55,930 nucleotides of DNA. Source: an uncultured Clostridia bacterium. Its GTDB lineage: Bacteria > Bacillota > Clostridia > Oscillospirales > CAG-272. The notes below the pieces were generated by a model. That model was not told where the DNA came from. It searched no databases and saw only the letters and a list, made by a program, of their open reading frames with translations. This document shows positions 25,476 through 33,787 of the stretch, piece by piece. The DNA lies in NCBI GenBank assembly GCA_944391805.1, contig CALXUY010000048.1, positions 1 to 55,930 on the forward strand, in the 5' to 3' direction. Numbering within the stretch: the first letter of the stretch is position 1; each line of letters starts with the position of its first letter. A program made the translations under genes and the position numbers.

Positions 25476-25504
25476 ATTTTACCATAAAAATTCCAGAAAG
25501 TCCA
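25476..25504 (-). promoter_or_regulatory. Possible promoter of the cytosolic beta-propeller gene
   Basis: Minus strand TGGACT, 17 bases, TAAAAT (25476-25481). The -35 is weak. It would give a leader of nearly 200 nt before the preferred start at 25275. The 336-base gap 25276-25611 holds this site, the hairpin at 25559 and nothing else I recognise. Confidence 0.4.
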
Positions 25505-25558
25505 CTGATTTTGAAAAAAATATCATTTTTTATCTCATGGCCCCACCGGCAAGGCAAG

Positions 25559-25593
25559 CCGACCGCCGGGCAAGTCAGGCGCCCGGCAGTCGG
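25559..25593. terminator. Hairpin downstream of the propeller lipoprotein gene
   Basis: CCGAC-C-GCCGGGC, a 9-base loop, then GCCCGGC-A-GTCGG; 12 paired bases with one internal mismatch, 18 bases past the gene's stop. There is no T-run on the minus strand, so termination would be factor-assisted or it may only stabilise the message. Confidence 0.45.
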
Positions 25594-25611
25594 TTGTGTC
25601 AATTCAATCTT

Positions 25612-28212
25612 TCAGATATGCTTCTGAATGAGCTCTGCGTAGTTTTCCAGCGTATACATGGTGATATACTTTCCGTCGTGATAATGGTAGGTTTCCCCGG
25701 TCGCCTCCCGGACGATGAGCCGAAGATCGTCACCCGAAAAATCAAAATCGACATACTGATACGCATGGGAAAAGCGGGAAACCGCATCGGTCACCATGGC
25801 GCGGTCCACAAACAGAACGTCAACCACGGTCCAGTTGACCAGATCCTTGGAGACCACCAATGCCGCCACATTTCTCGCACGGCAGGACCAAAAGGTGGTA
25901 TTGGAGGTGGGCGAGATGTTGGTGATGCTGATATAACACTGCGTTTTTTCATCGTAGCGGACGCTGAATTTGGATTGCGTGGAGGGGAACCGGACCACAC
26001 TGCCGTTGCCCTCGAGCTTCCGCAGGGTTCTGCCGTCCTCGGAAACCTCCAGAATCACGGCATAGTCGCACTGCGGCGCGGCATTGACGCGGAACATAGC
26101 GTAGATCTTTCCCTCCGGGGAGACCACCACATTTCCCTCTCCAATGTGGAAATTCCCGTAGTCGCGAATGGCGTTCCCGACCGTGGTGCCGCTCATGGAA
26201 ATGAACTCCTCCATCGACAGCACGTCGTTGGCATTGCTGCTGACCGTCCAACTGGACGCCTGGAACAGGTCGGCGTCCACAGGCGCGCTGGTGACGCATT
26301 CGGTGGCGCGCCAGACTCTTCCATTGGCAACCACCACCGCGCAGGGCGCGCCGTTCCCAAGGCTGATTTCCAGCTTTTTGCTCTCAAAAATACCGGCGTC
26401 CGGCGTATACCGTGCAACCATGGCGTTGCCGCCGGTGAGCGCCGTGCCAATGACATAAATCACCCCGTTCAGTTCAAAAACGGTTCCCCAACGCATCCCC
26501 GGGACCGATCCGAGCAGCGCCCAGCTCTCTCCGCCGTCGGTGCTGCGCTTGAGATAGGTGATGTTATCGTATTCGGTCCCCATCTGAATGGCCATGCAGG
26601 ATTCATAGGTCACATAGATCACCTCGCCGCCATTCTCCTCGGTCACGCAAATTCCGGGAGAATAGTAGGTCAGGTGCCCCTGAATGGTATAGTCATAAAT
26701 GCTGTCCGGATCGTATGGCGCTTCCTCAATGACCACACGGCTCTGCTCCGTGTTGTTCTCCGGCTCAGGACGCATCGGATTGTTCAGAAAGGCAGCCATC
26801 CGCGCCACGTACTCGCGATTGCGGTAGCCGTTGACCCCGGTGTTGTCGCGCTCGAAGGATTCCGCACCGGCCGGAAGCACAATGGCAACCCCGTAGTTCT
26901 CCTTGAAGCAGAGCGTATAGTCCGAACGGGCGGCAATGACGTCGGTCAGATTGACAAAGCCGTCGGCATCGGTCGGCAGCTCGGCATCAAAGAAGCCGTT
27001 GAGGAACTCGGCGGCCACCATCACCTCACCGTCGGCCGACAGATACGTCTTTTTGGAGTAGTCCTGTGAATCGAGCTTGACAAGATTGCCGTCATAGAGT
27101 GCGCTGGAGCTGCCGATTCCAATCGCAAACCCACCCTCAAGGCGCTCAATCAAAAGCTCCACCAGCTCCTGGTCCCGCTTGTCTGTCTCCGACATTTCGG
27201 CCATCTGCCGCTCCACATAAGTGGCAAAGGTGCCGTAGGTGGAGCGATAAAAGGCGTTGACATCGGCAATCTCCAACGGATAGCGCCCTTCGCCAAAGGA
27301 GGAAAGAATGGTATCTGACTCATAGAGCGTCCCGTTATTGGCGTTGAGCATGGAAGCAAAGGTGTAGAGCGCACGGAGACGGTCGATTTTCTCATAGCCG
27401 TTGATCACAGCCTTGCCGCTGGAGGAAATTCCCACCAGCCAGTCTCCCGCTTTCTCCATTTCCGCAATACTCCGGATCTCGGAACGGCTGCAGCTGCCGA
27501 ACAGAATCTCGTTTTGGTAGCTTCCGCTGTCCGGTCCTGCGGAAACATCAATCCCCGTCAGCTCTCCCAGCTTCTGGGCAAATGCAGCGGCAACGCCGCC
27601 CTCATTCTCCTGCTCACTGTAGACCAGCGTATAGGAAACCGACCCGTCGGTGGCGAAAGAGGCGGAGGCACCGTAGCGCTGCCCTTCAATATGATCGCGG
27701 CTGTAAAGATAGTCAATCTGATCGTTCATATACAGAAACTCCCCTTCCGGCTGCAAATATAAGCTGCGGAGCAGCACATCCAGCAGCAGATACTGCTCCT
27801 CTCCCGTTGCATAGAGGCAGATCTCCTGCCCGCTCGTGCGGATGGCGAGATCCTGCTCGCCGGCCTGCGCAAGCCAATCGTTCATATCCGGGTCGCCGAC
27901 ATCCCCTACCAGAATGCGGTTTGGGGAATCCCCCATCGAATCCACATCCCGCAGGGCAATCTGCACGCCATAGGTATTGATCAGATGGGATTGCAGTCTT
28001 TGGGCAAATTCCTTCGCGGTCAGGTCGGTCACATCGCAGAAGATCATAAAGTCACTTTTTCCGCCCTCCGCTATGCAGATACGGTCAGGCGTTTCGCCCT
28101 CCGGCGGCGGATTTGTGCCGCTCTCACTGCCTCCGTCCGTGCCGTTCCGGCAGGCCGAGAGAAGCAAGGCAAGAATCAGCAGGGCCGATACAAAAAGACG
28201 GTGTTTTTTCAT
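25612..28212 (-). CDS. Secreted lipoprotein with C-terminal sialidase-like beta-propeller
   Basis: Encodes 866 residues. A lipoprotein leader ends in LLLSAC, with Cys21 as the lipid site, then a Gly/Ser/Pro-rich tether. Residues ~45-300 form a mixed alpha/beta region (AKEFAQRLQSHLINTYGVQI; ILVGDVGDPDMNDWLA) like the N-terminal domains of some outer-surface glycosidases. Residues ~530-866 form a beta-propeller with RSTDGGESWALLGS near 570. The tail is shared with the protein at 23887. It would act on or bind a glycan at the cell surface. I cannot assign a GH family or a catalytic residue. The upstream neighbour is a 39-residue ORF in the same operon. Confidence 0.75.
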   Translation of the reverse strand: MKKHRLFVSALLILALLLSACRNGTDGGSESGTNPPPEGETPDRICIAEGGKSDFMIFCDVTDLTAKEFAQRLQSHLINTYGVQIALRDVDSMGDSPNRILVGDVGDPDMNDWLAQAGEQDLAIRTSGQEICLYATGEEQYLLLDVLLRSLYLQPEGEFLYMNDQIDYLYSRDHIEGQRYGASASFATDGSVSYTLVYSEQENEGGVAAAFAQKLGELTGIDVSAGPDSGSYQNEILFGSCSRSEIRSIAEMEKAGDWLVGISSSGKAVINGYEKIDRLRALYTFASMLNANNGTLYESDTILSSFGEGRYPLEIADVNAFYRSTYGTFATYVERQMAEMSETDKRDQELVELLIERLEGGFAIGIGSSSALYDGNLVKLDSQDYSKKTYLSADGEVMVAAEFLNGFFDAELPTDADGFVNLTDVIAARSDYTLCFKENYGVAIVLPAGAESFERDNTGVNGYRNREYVARMAAFLNNPMRPEPENNTEQSRVVIEEAPYDPDSIYDYTIQGHLTYYSPGICVTEENGGEVIYVTYESCMAIQMGTEYDNITYLKRSTDGGESWALLGSVPGMRWGTVFELNGVIYVIGTALTGGNAMVARYTPDAGIFESKKLEISLGNGAPCAVVVANGRVWRATECVTSAPVDADLFQASSWTVSSNANDVLSMEEFISMSGTTVGNAIRDYGNFHIGEGNVVVSPEGKIYAMFRVNAAPQCDYAVILEVSEDGRTLRKLEGNGSVVRFPSTQSKFSVRYDEKTQCYISITNISPTSNTTFWSCRARNVAALVVSKDLVNWTVVDVLFVDRAMVTDAVSRFSHAYQYVDFDFSGDDLRLIVREATGETYHYHDGKYITMYTLENYAELIQKHI

Positions 28213-28234
28213 GGGTTATCTCCTGTTTGCAAAC

Positions 28235-28318
28235 GCTCACCGGGCACAAGGCCCGGTGAGCCGGATTCCGATCGTCAGGCATACCCGTACAACCGGAATG
28301 TGTCCGGGGCGCCTGACA
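28235..28318. other. Two hairpins between the small peptide gene and the propeller lipoprotein gene
   Basis: GCTCACCGGGC-ACAAG-GCCCGGTGAGC (28235-28261) is a perfect 11-bp stem. GTCAGGC (28275-28281) and GCCTGAC (28312-28318) pair over a longer loop. Neither has a T-run on the minus strand. They may set relative expression within the operon. Confidence 0.5.
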
Positions 28319-28334
28319 TTCCTGTTTACTTCGG

Positions 28335-28454
28335 TCAGATCTGGTAGTCGCCGATTTCACCGAAGCCGTCATTCCCGTCGGAAAGCGTGAGCAGATCGGC
28401 AGCGCCAACCGGCTCCACACGCAGCTCGGGGATGCAATAGTGCTTGCGCTTCAT
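28335..28454 (-). CDS. 39-residue peptide gene
   Basis: ATG at 28452-28454, stop TGA at 28335-28337. AAGGAGG stands 10 bases upstream and the ATG overlaps the stop of the preceding LamG-like gene (ATGA), both strong signs of translation. The peptide begins MKRKHYCIPELRVEP and continues to an acidic, Gly-rich end with GNDGFGEIGDYQI; it has one Cys and no membrane segment. Short peptides with a basic start, a Tyr-x-x-Pro-Glu-like motif and a Gly/Asp tail are common near surface-protein genes in gut anaerobes, but I know no function. The reading frame is too short for most gene finders. Confidence 0.7.
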   Translation of the reverse strand: MKRKHYCIPELRVEPVGAADLLTLSDGNDGFGEIGDYQI

Positions 28455-29797
28455 GATGATATGCCTCCTTCATCCGTGCCCGTCAGGCTCGCATAGCCGT
28501 CAAACGTCAGCTCAAAGGTATCTCCATACACCCGTTCTCCGTTCACGGTGACAAAGGCGCGAACCGTGAAGGTGTCGGCGGTGTCCTGCGGAATATTTGC
28601 AAGTGTATAGGCCGTAAAATAGCTGCCGTCCGGCGCTTTGTACTCCACAATTCCGTCATCCTCGGTTTGCCCGAGCAGAGTGGAATACACCACCCCGGTG
28701 TTTTGTGTGCTCCAGGTTTTCCCCTTGGCCAGGCTGGTGATCTCAAGCCCCGCACCCTCATAAGCCAGAGACGCAACCGAACCGATCAGACGAATTGAGA
28801 AGGTGCTTCCCTCGGTAAGCGCGCCCGAAACCTGATAGCCGATATATGATGCCTCCGGCGTCCTGACCCCAAAGCGGGCGTTCTCCTGCCGGAGCGTCGT
28901 CTCCCCCACCGTGTAGTTCACAGTGGCGGCAAGCGATTCCCCGGGTGTGAAAACGACATCGGTCAGCGCCACCGCTACGGGGGAGCAGTTCAACTGCCGC
29001 TCCAGCTCACGGATGACCGCAGCCTTTGCCAGTCCCTCGGTTGAGGCAGTAACCGTGATGCCGTCCGCAACCGCACGCATGCAGTAGCCAACCTGAATCT
29101 CCTGAATCTGTTCCTGCGTCAGCGCGGCATCGTAAACACGGAAATCGTCAATTTCAATATCCATATTCCACTTCGCTGCGGGATCACTCCCCTGCAGCTT
29201 GCCCAGCGTGAGCGTCATACCGGAGGTGAAATCACCGTTCTTTTCAAAGCCGGTAGGGGACATTGCGTCGCCCGCAAAGCCGGCGGCAATTTCCGCGTTC
29301 TCAAAATCCACCACAACGGCTACGGTATTCCAGCCAGAGGCATAATCCAGAAACACCTTGTTTTTCCAATACCCGCAGGCACGCACCTGCAGCTCGGTCT
29401 TGGTGGTAAGGATTCCCTGGCAAAGCCCGGGAAGTTGGAACAGGTCGGTCCAGTCCTTGTTTTCACCGTCCAAGGTCCGGAAGCGGATGAGGATGGTATA
29501 GGCACCCTTCTGCTCGGAAAAATCGCCGGTTCCGTCGGTCACAGCCTGCAGATAGGTGGAAACCGTGCCGGGAATATAAGCTACACCGTCGGCAATTTCA
29601 ATGTTTTCTCCGACAGGCGTGAGATTCTCGGCGCTGTTCCCGGCTTTGTCGGACAGGCGTTCCTCGGGCGTATCGCCTTCAAAATCATAGTGAAGGATCA
29701 GATTCTCTTCATCTGCCGCACCGGTCGGAAATACCGCCGCGGCGAACAGCAGGATACATGCCGCCAGAAAAGCAAATACACGAACAGTTCGTCTCAT
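28451..29797 (-). CDS. Secreted LamG-like (concanavalin A-fold) protein
   Basis: Encodes 448 residues. A signal peptide covers residues 1-27 (hydrophobic core FAFLAACILLFAAAVF, cleavage near GAA-DEE). A LamG-like jelly-roll runs from LILHYDFEGDTPEERLSDKAGNS to FRVYDAALTQEQIQEIQ (about 30-230); the latter is the classical closing motif of this fold. Residues 240-448 form a second, all-beta region of unknown type. The first domain is paralogous to that of the upstream protein at 29799 (VVHYDFEGETPEQQLADKA). No membrane anchor or lipobox is present, so it is probably released or bound non-covalently. It likely binds a glycan or host surface. Confidence 0.8.
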   Translation of the reverse strand: MRRTVRVFAFLAACILLFAAAVFPTGAADEENLILHYDFEGDTPEERLSDKAGNSAENLTPVGENIEIADGVAYIPGTVSTYLQAVTDGTGDFSEQKGAYTILIRFRTLDGENKDWTDLFQLPGLCQGILTTKTELQVRACGYWKNKVFLDYASGWNTVAVVVDFENAEIAAGFAGDAMSPTGFEKNGDFTSGMTLTLGKLQGSDPAAKWNMDIEIDDFRVYDAALTQEQIQEIQVGYCMRAVADGITVTASTEGLAKAAVIRELERQLNCSPVAVALTDVVFTPGESLAATVNYTVGETTLRQENARFGVRTPEASYIGYQVSGALTEGSTFSIRLIGSVASLAYEGAGLEITSLAKGKTWSTQNTGVVYSTLLGQTEDDGIVEYKAPDGSYFTAYTLANIPQDTADTFTVRAFVTVNGERVYGDTFELTFDGYASLTGTDEGGISS

Positions 29798-29798
29798 G

Positions 29799-30920
29799 TC
29801 AATTTCTCCTTTTTCTGTTCACGACCACTTCGGCCACTGAAGCGGCTGCCACCACAGCAAGGACACCGGAGAGACCAAGGACAGAGCCGCAGCCGCCATC
29901 CCCTCCGGCAGCCGGTGCCTGCGTACCGGCGCTCGACTCGCTGTTCGCCGGGGTATCGGTGGTCTGCTCGTCCCACGTCGGCTCGTCCGTGTCGTTCCCG
30001 TCGGTATTGTCGGTCGGCGGAGCATCGGTCTCATCCTCGTCGGTGGTTCCGGAGGTCTCATCCCCTTCTTCGTCCGGCTCCACTCCGGTGATGGACTGGA
30101 TCTGTGCCTCGTTCAGGGCGCTGTTGTAAATGCGGAAATCGTAGAGGTCGAAGCTGTACCCGCGGTTGTTGGTATCCCTGACGTCAAACAGCTTGCCCAG
30201 CGTGATTCTGCCGCAGCCTGTGGAATAAAACGCCTCAATATCGTTCCAGCTCTTTTCCAGCAGCTCATAATTTTCACCGTTGTCATAGGAGGTATAAACC
30301 GAAACGCCAACGGTTTTGGCGGCTGCGTCGGTGGTAACGGCAATGGCAAGGCAGACAATGTCGCCCTCTCCGCTGCCATCCTCGCAGAAGAATGACTGAC
30401 CGAGCGCATTGGTGTCCAGCCGTCCGCTGCTGTTGCAGGCTTCGCCCAAGCGGACACGGAGGTCAAACGCACCGTTTGTGGTGGTTGGTACAAAGCAGCG
30501 CACAAGATTGTCCACATGGAAGATGTCCGCCCACTGGCTGCCGGACCCGTTGGCGCTGAACTGTATAAACACCGTCAGGTCGTTCAGCCCCTGCAGGTCG
30601 GCGCCCATGGATGTGTCGGCGGAAAAGTCGGAGAGCAGATAGTTGCCCTCTGCCATATCGACATGCGCCTTGCCATCCTGAATGTAGGTCAGATTTTCAC
30701 CGTTCTCATCCTGTGTGGAAGCGAGAATCAGCGTTTCCTTGGAGGTGCCGGCAGTGGCCTTGTCTGCAAGCTGCTGCTCGGGGGTTTCGCCCTCAAAGTC
30801 GTAGTGCACAACCAATTGGTCGTCGATACCGGCCGGCTCCTCAGCGGAAAGCCCCAGACTTCCCAACAGCGTGGAAGCCACAAGTGCGCCGGTCAACAAA
30901 GCAAGCATTCTTTTTTTCAT
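29799..30920 (-). CDS. Secreted LamG-like protein with C-terminal Cys-containing anchor
   Basis: Encodes 373 residues. A signal peptide (MKKRMLALLTGALVASTLL) precedes a LamG-like domain from VVHYDFEGETPEQQ (about 30) to FRIYNSALNEAQIQSI (about 260). An acidic Thr/Asp/Glu/Pro-rich stalk of ~65 residues follows. The end is GGDGGCGSVLG, a hydrophobic helix, and a basic NRKRRN tail, the layout of a sorting signal but with Gly-Cys-Gly-Ser instead of LPXTG. The ATG at 30918-30920 has AAGGAG upstream; the longer frame is not needed. It lies just after the solute-binding protein gene in the same operon. Confidence 0.8.
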   Translation of the reverse strand: MKKRMLALLTGALVASTLLGSLGLSAEEPAGIDDQLVVHYDFEGETPEQQLADKATAGTSKETLILASTQDENGENLTYIQDGKAHVDMAEGNYLLSDFSADTSMGADLQGLNDLTVFIQFSANGSGSQWADIFHVDNLVRCFVPTTTNGAFDLRVRLGEACNSSGRLDTNALGQSFFCEDGSGEGDIVCLAIAVTTDAAAKTVGVSVYTSYDNGENYELLEKSWNDIEAFYSTGCGRITLGKLFDVRDTNNRGYSFDLYDFRIYNSALNEAQIQSITGVEPDEEGDETSGTTDEDETDAPPTDNTDGNDTDEPTWDEQTTDTPANSESSAGTQAPAAGGDGGCGSVLGLSGVLAVVAAASVAEVVVNRKRRN

Positions 30921-30977
30921 GATGATTGTCTCCTTTATGTAGATTTTTTGGGGGAACAAACGCAAAAGACTGTCAGA

Positions 30978-32405
30978 CTACGAATCACTCTTGGAAATGA
31001 GGTTCTGAATGTCGTTCTCCACACTTCCGGCGGCTCTTTCAATCAGCGTGGTGAATCTGCCCAGATTGCTCGCCGCCAACCGGTCGTTGATGATGGTTCT
31101 CGTGCCTCCGAAGTCAAAAATCAGATTCATGTCAAAATAGAGCGTATCGAAGATGAGATCCAGCATCCGGTTGGTGTCCGCGTTCTGCGCAAGCTGATAG
31201 CTGACAATCGTGCCGAACTTGGCGGGCTTGACATAGATCTCGGAGAGATGGCAATACGCCTCAAGCATCAGGCCGCTAAAGCCCCGGTCATTTTCAGAAA
31301 GTCCGCCCTGAATGGCAACACAATAGTTGCTGTTGGGCCATGCACAGGTCACGTACTCCTGCTCCTCGGTAAACTTCGGACAAGGGATGATATTGTAATC
31401 AATCGGGGAGGAGGGCAGATGATCGATCATATAGCCCGAGGTGTTGTAGAGGAACAGGCTGCGCCCCGCGGTAAACAGGTTGGAGGCGTCGATCTGTGCC
31501 TTGGACATCAGGCAGAGATCGGGATTGTAGAGCTTGACCAGCTCCTCCAGCACATGGATGGAAGCATCGGTGGCCAGATCGACCGTGATGTCTCCGGCCT
31601 CGTCGAACGTCGAAAAGTTCTGCCCGCAGCTGGCGTAAACACCGTAAATCGTAGAGGTATAGACCGCTACGGCATATTGGTCGTTCGCATCCATTACTCC
31701 GTCGCCGTTGTCGGCAACAACACCGTAATCGGTGCAGAGCTTGTACATTTCCTCAAGCGTCCAGCTTCCGTCATCCACCATATCAATGATGTCGGGCATC
31801 TCATACCGCGCTACAATATCATTGTTGTAAGCAAGACAGAGCGCCGCATGGTAGAACAGCTCCGAAAACGGCCCCGCCGCCACAAATTGCGCTCCCTGAT
31901 ACTCGCAGTTCTCGTTGAGCGCCTGGCACCACCACGGATTTTCAAGATTGAGATTTTCCACATTCTTCAGGTTCTCGGTGCGCCCCTCCATGGCCAGCCG
32001 CACAAGATTCTGCGCCGTTGTGATAAATGCGTGGTGAATATAACCTCCGTCCATCGCAAGTGTGATGGCGCTGATGGCCTCGCTGGACTCCAGACCGAAA
32101 TAATCGTACTGAATGACAATGTCGAAATAATCCTGCATTTTTTCGTCACGGGTGAACAGCGCCTTGTCCACAACGCTGCCGTTCACATTCAGATTTTCAT
32201 ACTGTCCTTCAATGGTCATCACGCTATAGGTGTCGTTGTCGTAGAGCGTGTTGTCATAAATATCGAGATAGTCTGTTTCCGCTCCGCTCTGGTCCCCGGT
32301 GTCGGTGCCGGTATTCTCTCCGTTGTCTTTTTTGCAGGCTGCAAATACCCCGAGCAGCAAACAGAGCGAGAGAAGAAACGTGATCGTTTTGATACAACGC
32401 TTCAT
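30978..32405 (-). CDS. ABC-type sugar-binding lipoprotein (extracellular solute-binding protein)
   Basis: Encodes 475 residues. The lipoprotein leader ends in GVFAAC with Cys24 as lipid site, then an Asp/Gly/Thr tether. The body has family-1-like binding protein features such as the WTLEEMYKLCTDYG helix with DANDQYAVAVY, and a C-terminal MLDLIFDTLYFDMN region. The family delivers sugars to a membrane permease pair. No permease or ATPase gene is adjacent, so its partners are elsewhere or it serves as a sensor. It is first in the operon, behind a good promoter and divergent from the AraC regulator. Confidence 0.85.
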   Translation of the reverse strand: MKRCIKTITFLLSLCLLLGVFAACKKDNGENTGTDTGDQSGAETDYLDIYDNTLYDNDTYSVMTIEGQYENLNVNGSVVDKALFTRDEKMQDYFDIVIQYDYFGLESSEAISAITLAMDGGYIHHAFITTAQNLVRLAMEGRTENLKNVENLNLENPWWCQALNENCEYQGAQFVAAGPFSELFYHAALCLAYNNDIVARYEMPDIIDMVDDGSWTLEEMYKLCTDYGVVADNGDGVMDANDQYAVAVYTSTIYGVYASCGQNFSTFDEAGDITVDLATDASIHVLEELVKLYNPDLCLMSKAQIDASNLFTAGRSLFLYNTSGYMIDHLPSSPIDYNIIPCPKFTEEQEYVTCAWPNSNYCVAIQGGLSENDRGFSGLMLEAYCHLSEIYVKPAKFGTIVSYQLAQNADTNRMLDLIFDTLYFDMNLIFDFGGTRTIINDRLAASNLGRFTTLIERAAGSVENDIQNLISKSDS

Positions 32406-32489
32406 AAATGGAGTCTCCTTTGATTCAAAATTCCGGGCTCACCGCCAGGAAACGCAGGTACATCCGAGCGGGAGCGGTTCGGTGGTATC

Positions 32490-32518
32490 ATTATATCATC
32501 ACCGGCGGATGAATACAA
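32490..32518 (-). promoter_or_regulatory. Promoter of the surface-protein operon
   Basis: Minus strand: TTGTAT (32513-32518), 17 bases, TATAAT (32490-32495). The AraC gene's own promoter starts ~155 bases away on the other strand, so the divergent region 32406-32739 (334 bases) is the likely site of control. Confidence 0.7.
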
Positions 32519-32671
32519 TTCAAAAGCAGGACAACCTTGTTGCACTTTTAAGACATTCTGAATCATGCAGTTTACACATGAATTTATGTGTTTTACAGAT
32601 GTGAATTTCAGTTTATTACAATAAAAACGCTCGAAAACAGGAAGAATAATTCACAAATTGAAGAAAATCCA

Positions 32672-32700
32672 TTGCAAAATCGGAACGGGTGTGCTATAAT
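32672..32700 (+). promoter_or_regulatory. Promoter of the AraC-family regulator
   Basis: TTGCAA (32672-32677), 17 bases, TATAAT (32695-32700), 39 bases before the start codon. Confidence 0.75.
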
Positions 32701-32739
32701 AAAATTGACAAATTGAACCGCTCCAGAAAGGCTTTTGTT

Positions 32740-33681
32740 ATGGATTCCGATCGCATTCAAAAATTTCTGAACGACCATAAATTTGACCGCTACCAGAACA
32801 TTTTTCTGCCAAAATTTCACACCGACTATCCGATCACACTCAATCGCATTTGCATTCAGCACATCGAAGCTCCCCCTGCCGATTTCAAATCCAACTTTCA
32901 TGCACACTCCTATTATGAGCTGCACTTTCTGCTCTCAGGCTGTGCAAGCTATCTGTTTGATCCGGATGGGAGTGTCCGGCTCATCCCCGGCTATTGGCTG
33001 CTGATTCCCTGCCATGTCACGCATAAAATTCTGCAGTACACCGCAAATACACTGCTCGTCACCTTTCAGTTCTGCATTGCGGGCGAGGACACCGCGTATG
33101 TGCATCTGTTCAAGGACATCCTCCACCGGACAAGCGTTCTCACAGAGCAGATCACCGAGGAACAGCTCCAAGCCCTCTTTGAGATTTTTGAAGCCTCAAC
33201 CGCGCCGCTCTCCCTGCTCACCACACAGAACACCGCTCTGAACCTGGTCATCAACCTGATGAAAAGCATCGAAAGGCATATTCTGCCCTCGGATGACAAT
33301 CAGAATATCCGGAACCGCGACGCACGCTACCAGATGGCCCTGGAATACATCGGCGACAACATCTGCCGAAAAATCGGCGCGGAGGATGTGGCAAGCAATG
33401 TCTATCTGAGCGTTCGCCACCTGAACCGGATTTTTCAAAAGAAAATCGGGAAAACGGTGTCGGAATACATCCTGCTCAAAAAAGCAGACAGGTCAAAGGA
33501 AGTTCTGCAAATCAGCGATCTCCCGCTGCATGACATTGCCACCGAGCTGGGCTTCCGCGACGAATATTATTTCAGCCGATTTTTCAAAAAAGCCTGGGGA
33601 ATCTCCCCGCACCAATACCGGCTGTGGTACCGCCGGCAATACGGAAACCAGATTCAGGAGCCACCGCAAAGCAATCGATAA
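32740..33681 (+). CDS. AraC-family transcriptional regulator
   Basis: Encodes 313 residues. The N-terminal half is a cupin-like sensor (HAHSYYELHFLLSGCASYLF near residue 50, VRLIPGYWLLIPCHVTHKI near 80). The C-terminal ~100 residues carry the two helix-turn-helix units: IGAEDVASNVYLSVRHLNRIFQ and LPLHDIATELGFRDEYYFSRFFKKAWGISPHQYR. Such proteins sense a sugar or related ligand and activate a nearby operon. It is divergent from the solute-binding/LamG/propeller operon, the most likely target. AAAGG precedes the ATG. A 46-bp palindrome follows the stop. Confidence 0.92.
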   Translation: MDSDRIQKFLNDHKFDRYQNIFLPKFHTDYPITLNRICIQHIEAPPADFKSNFHAHSYYELHFLLSGCASYLFDPDGSVRLIPGYWLLIPCHVTHKILQYTANTLLVTFQFCIAGEDTAYVHLFKDILHRTSVLTEQITEEQLQALFEIFEASTAPLSLLTTQNTALNLVINLMKSIERHILPSDDNQNIRNRDARYQMALEYIGDNICRKIGAEDVASNVYLSVRHLNRIFQKKIGKTVSEYILLKKADRSKEVLQISDLPLHDIATELGFRDEYYFSRFFKKAWGISPHQYRLWYRRQYGNQIQEPPQSNR

Positions 33682-33726
33682 ACGAGCGGAACGCCATTGC
33701 CGAAGGGCAACAGCGTTCCGCTCGTT
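33681..33726. terminator. Bidirectional hairpin between convergent genes
   Basis: AACGAGCGGAACGC pairs with GCGTTCCGCTCGTT without mismatch, and the inner TTGCC/GGCAA extends the stem. It starts next to the AraC stop and lies 60 bases from the stop of the esterase gene on the other strand. No long T-run follows. Confidence 0.6.
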
Positions 33727-33787
33727 CCATATTCCAAAGCCAGGTACCGGTCCGATCCTCATCCAAATCCAAGCAGTCTCCAGACGG

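Noticed and set aside
24460..27069. 869-codon plus-strand frame opposite the two propeller genes
   Set aside because: It spans two real genes and their gap and has no leader, domain or ribosome site.
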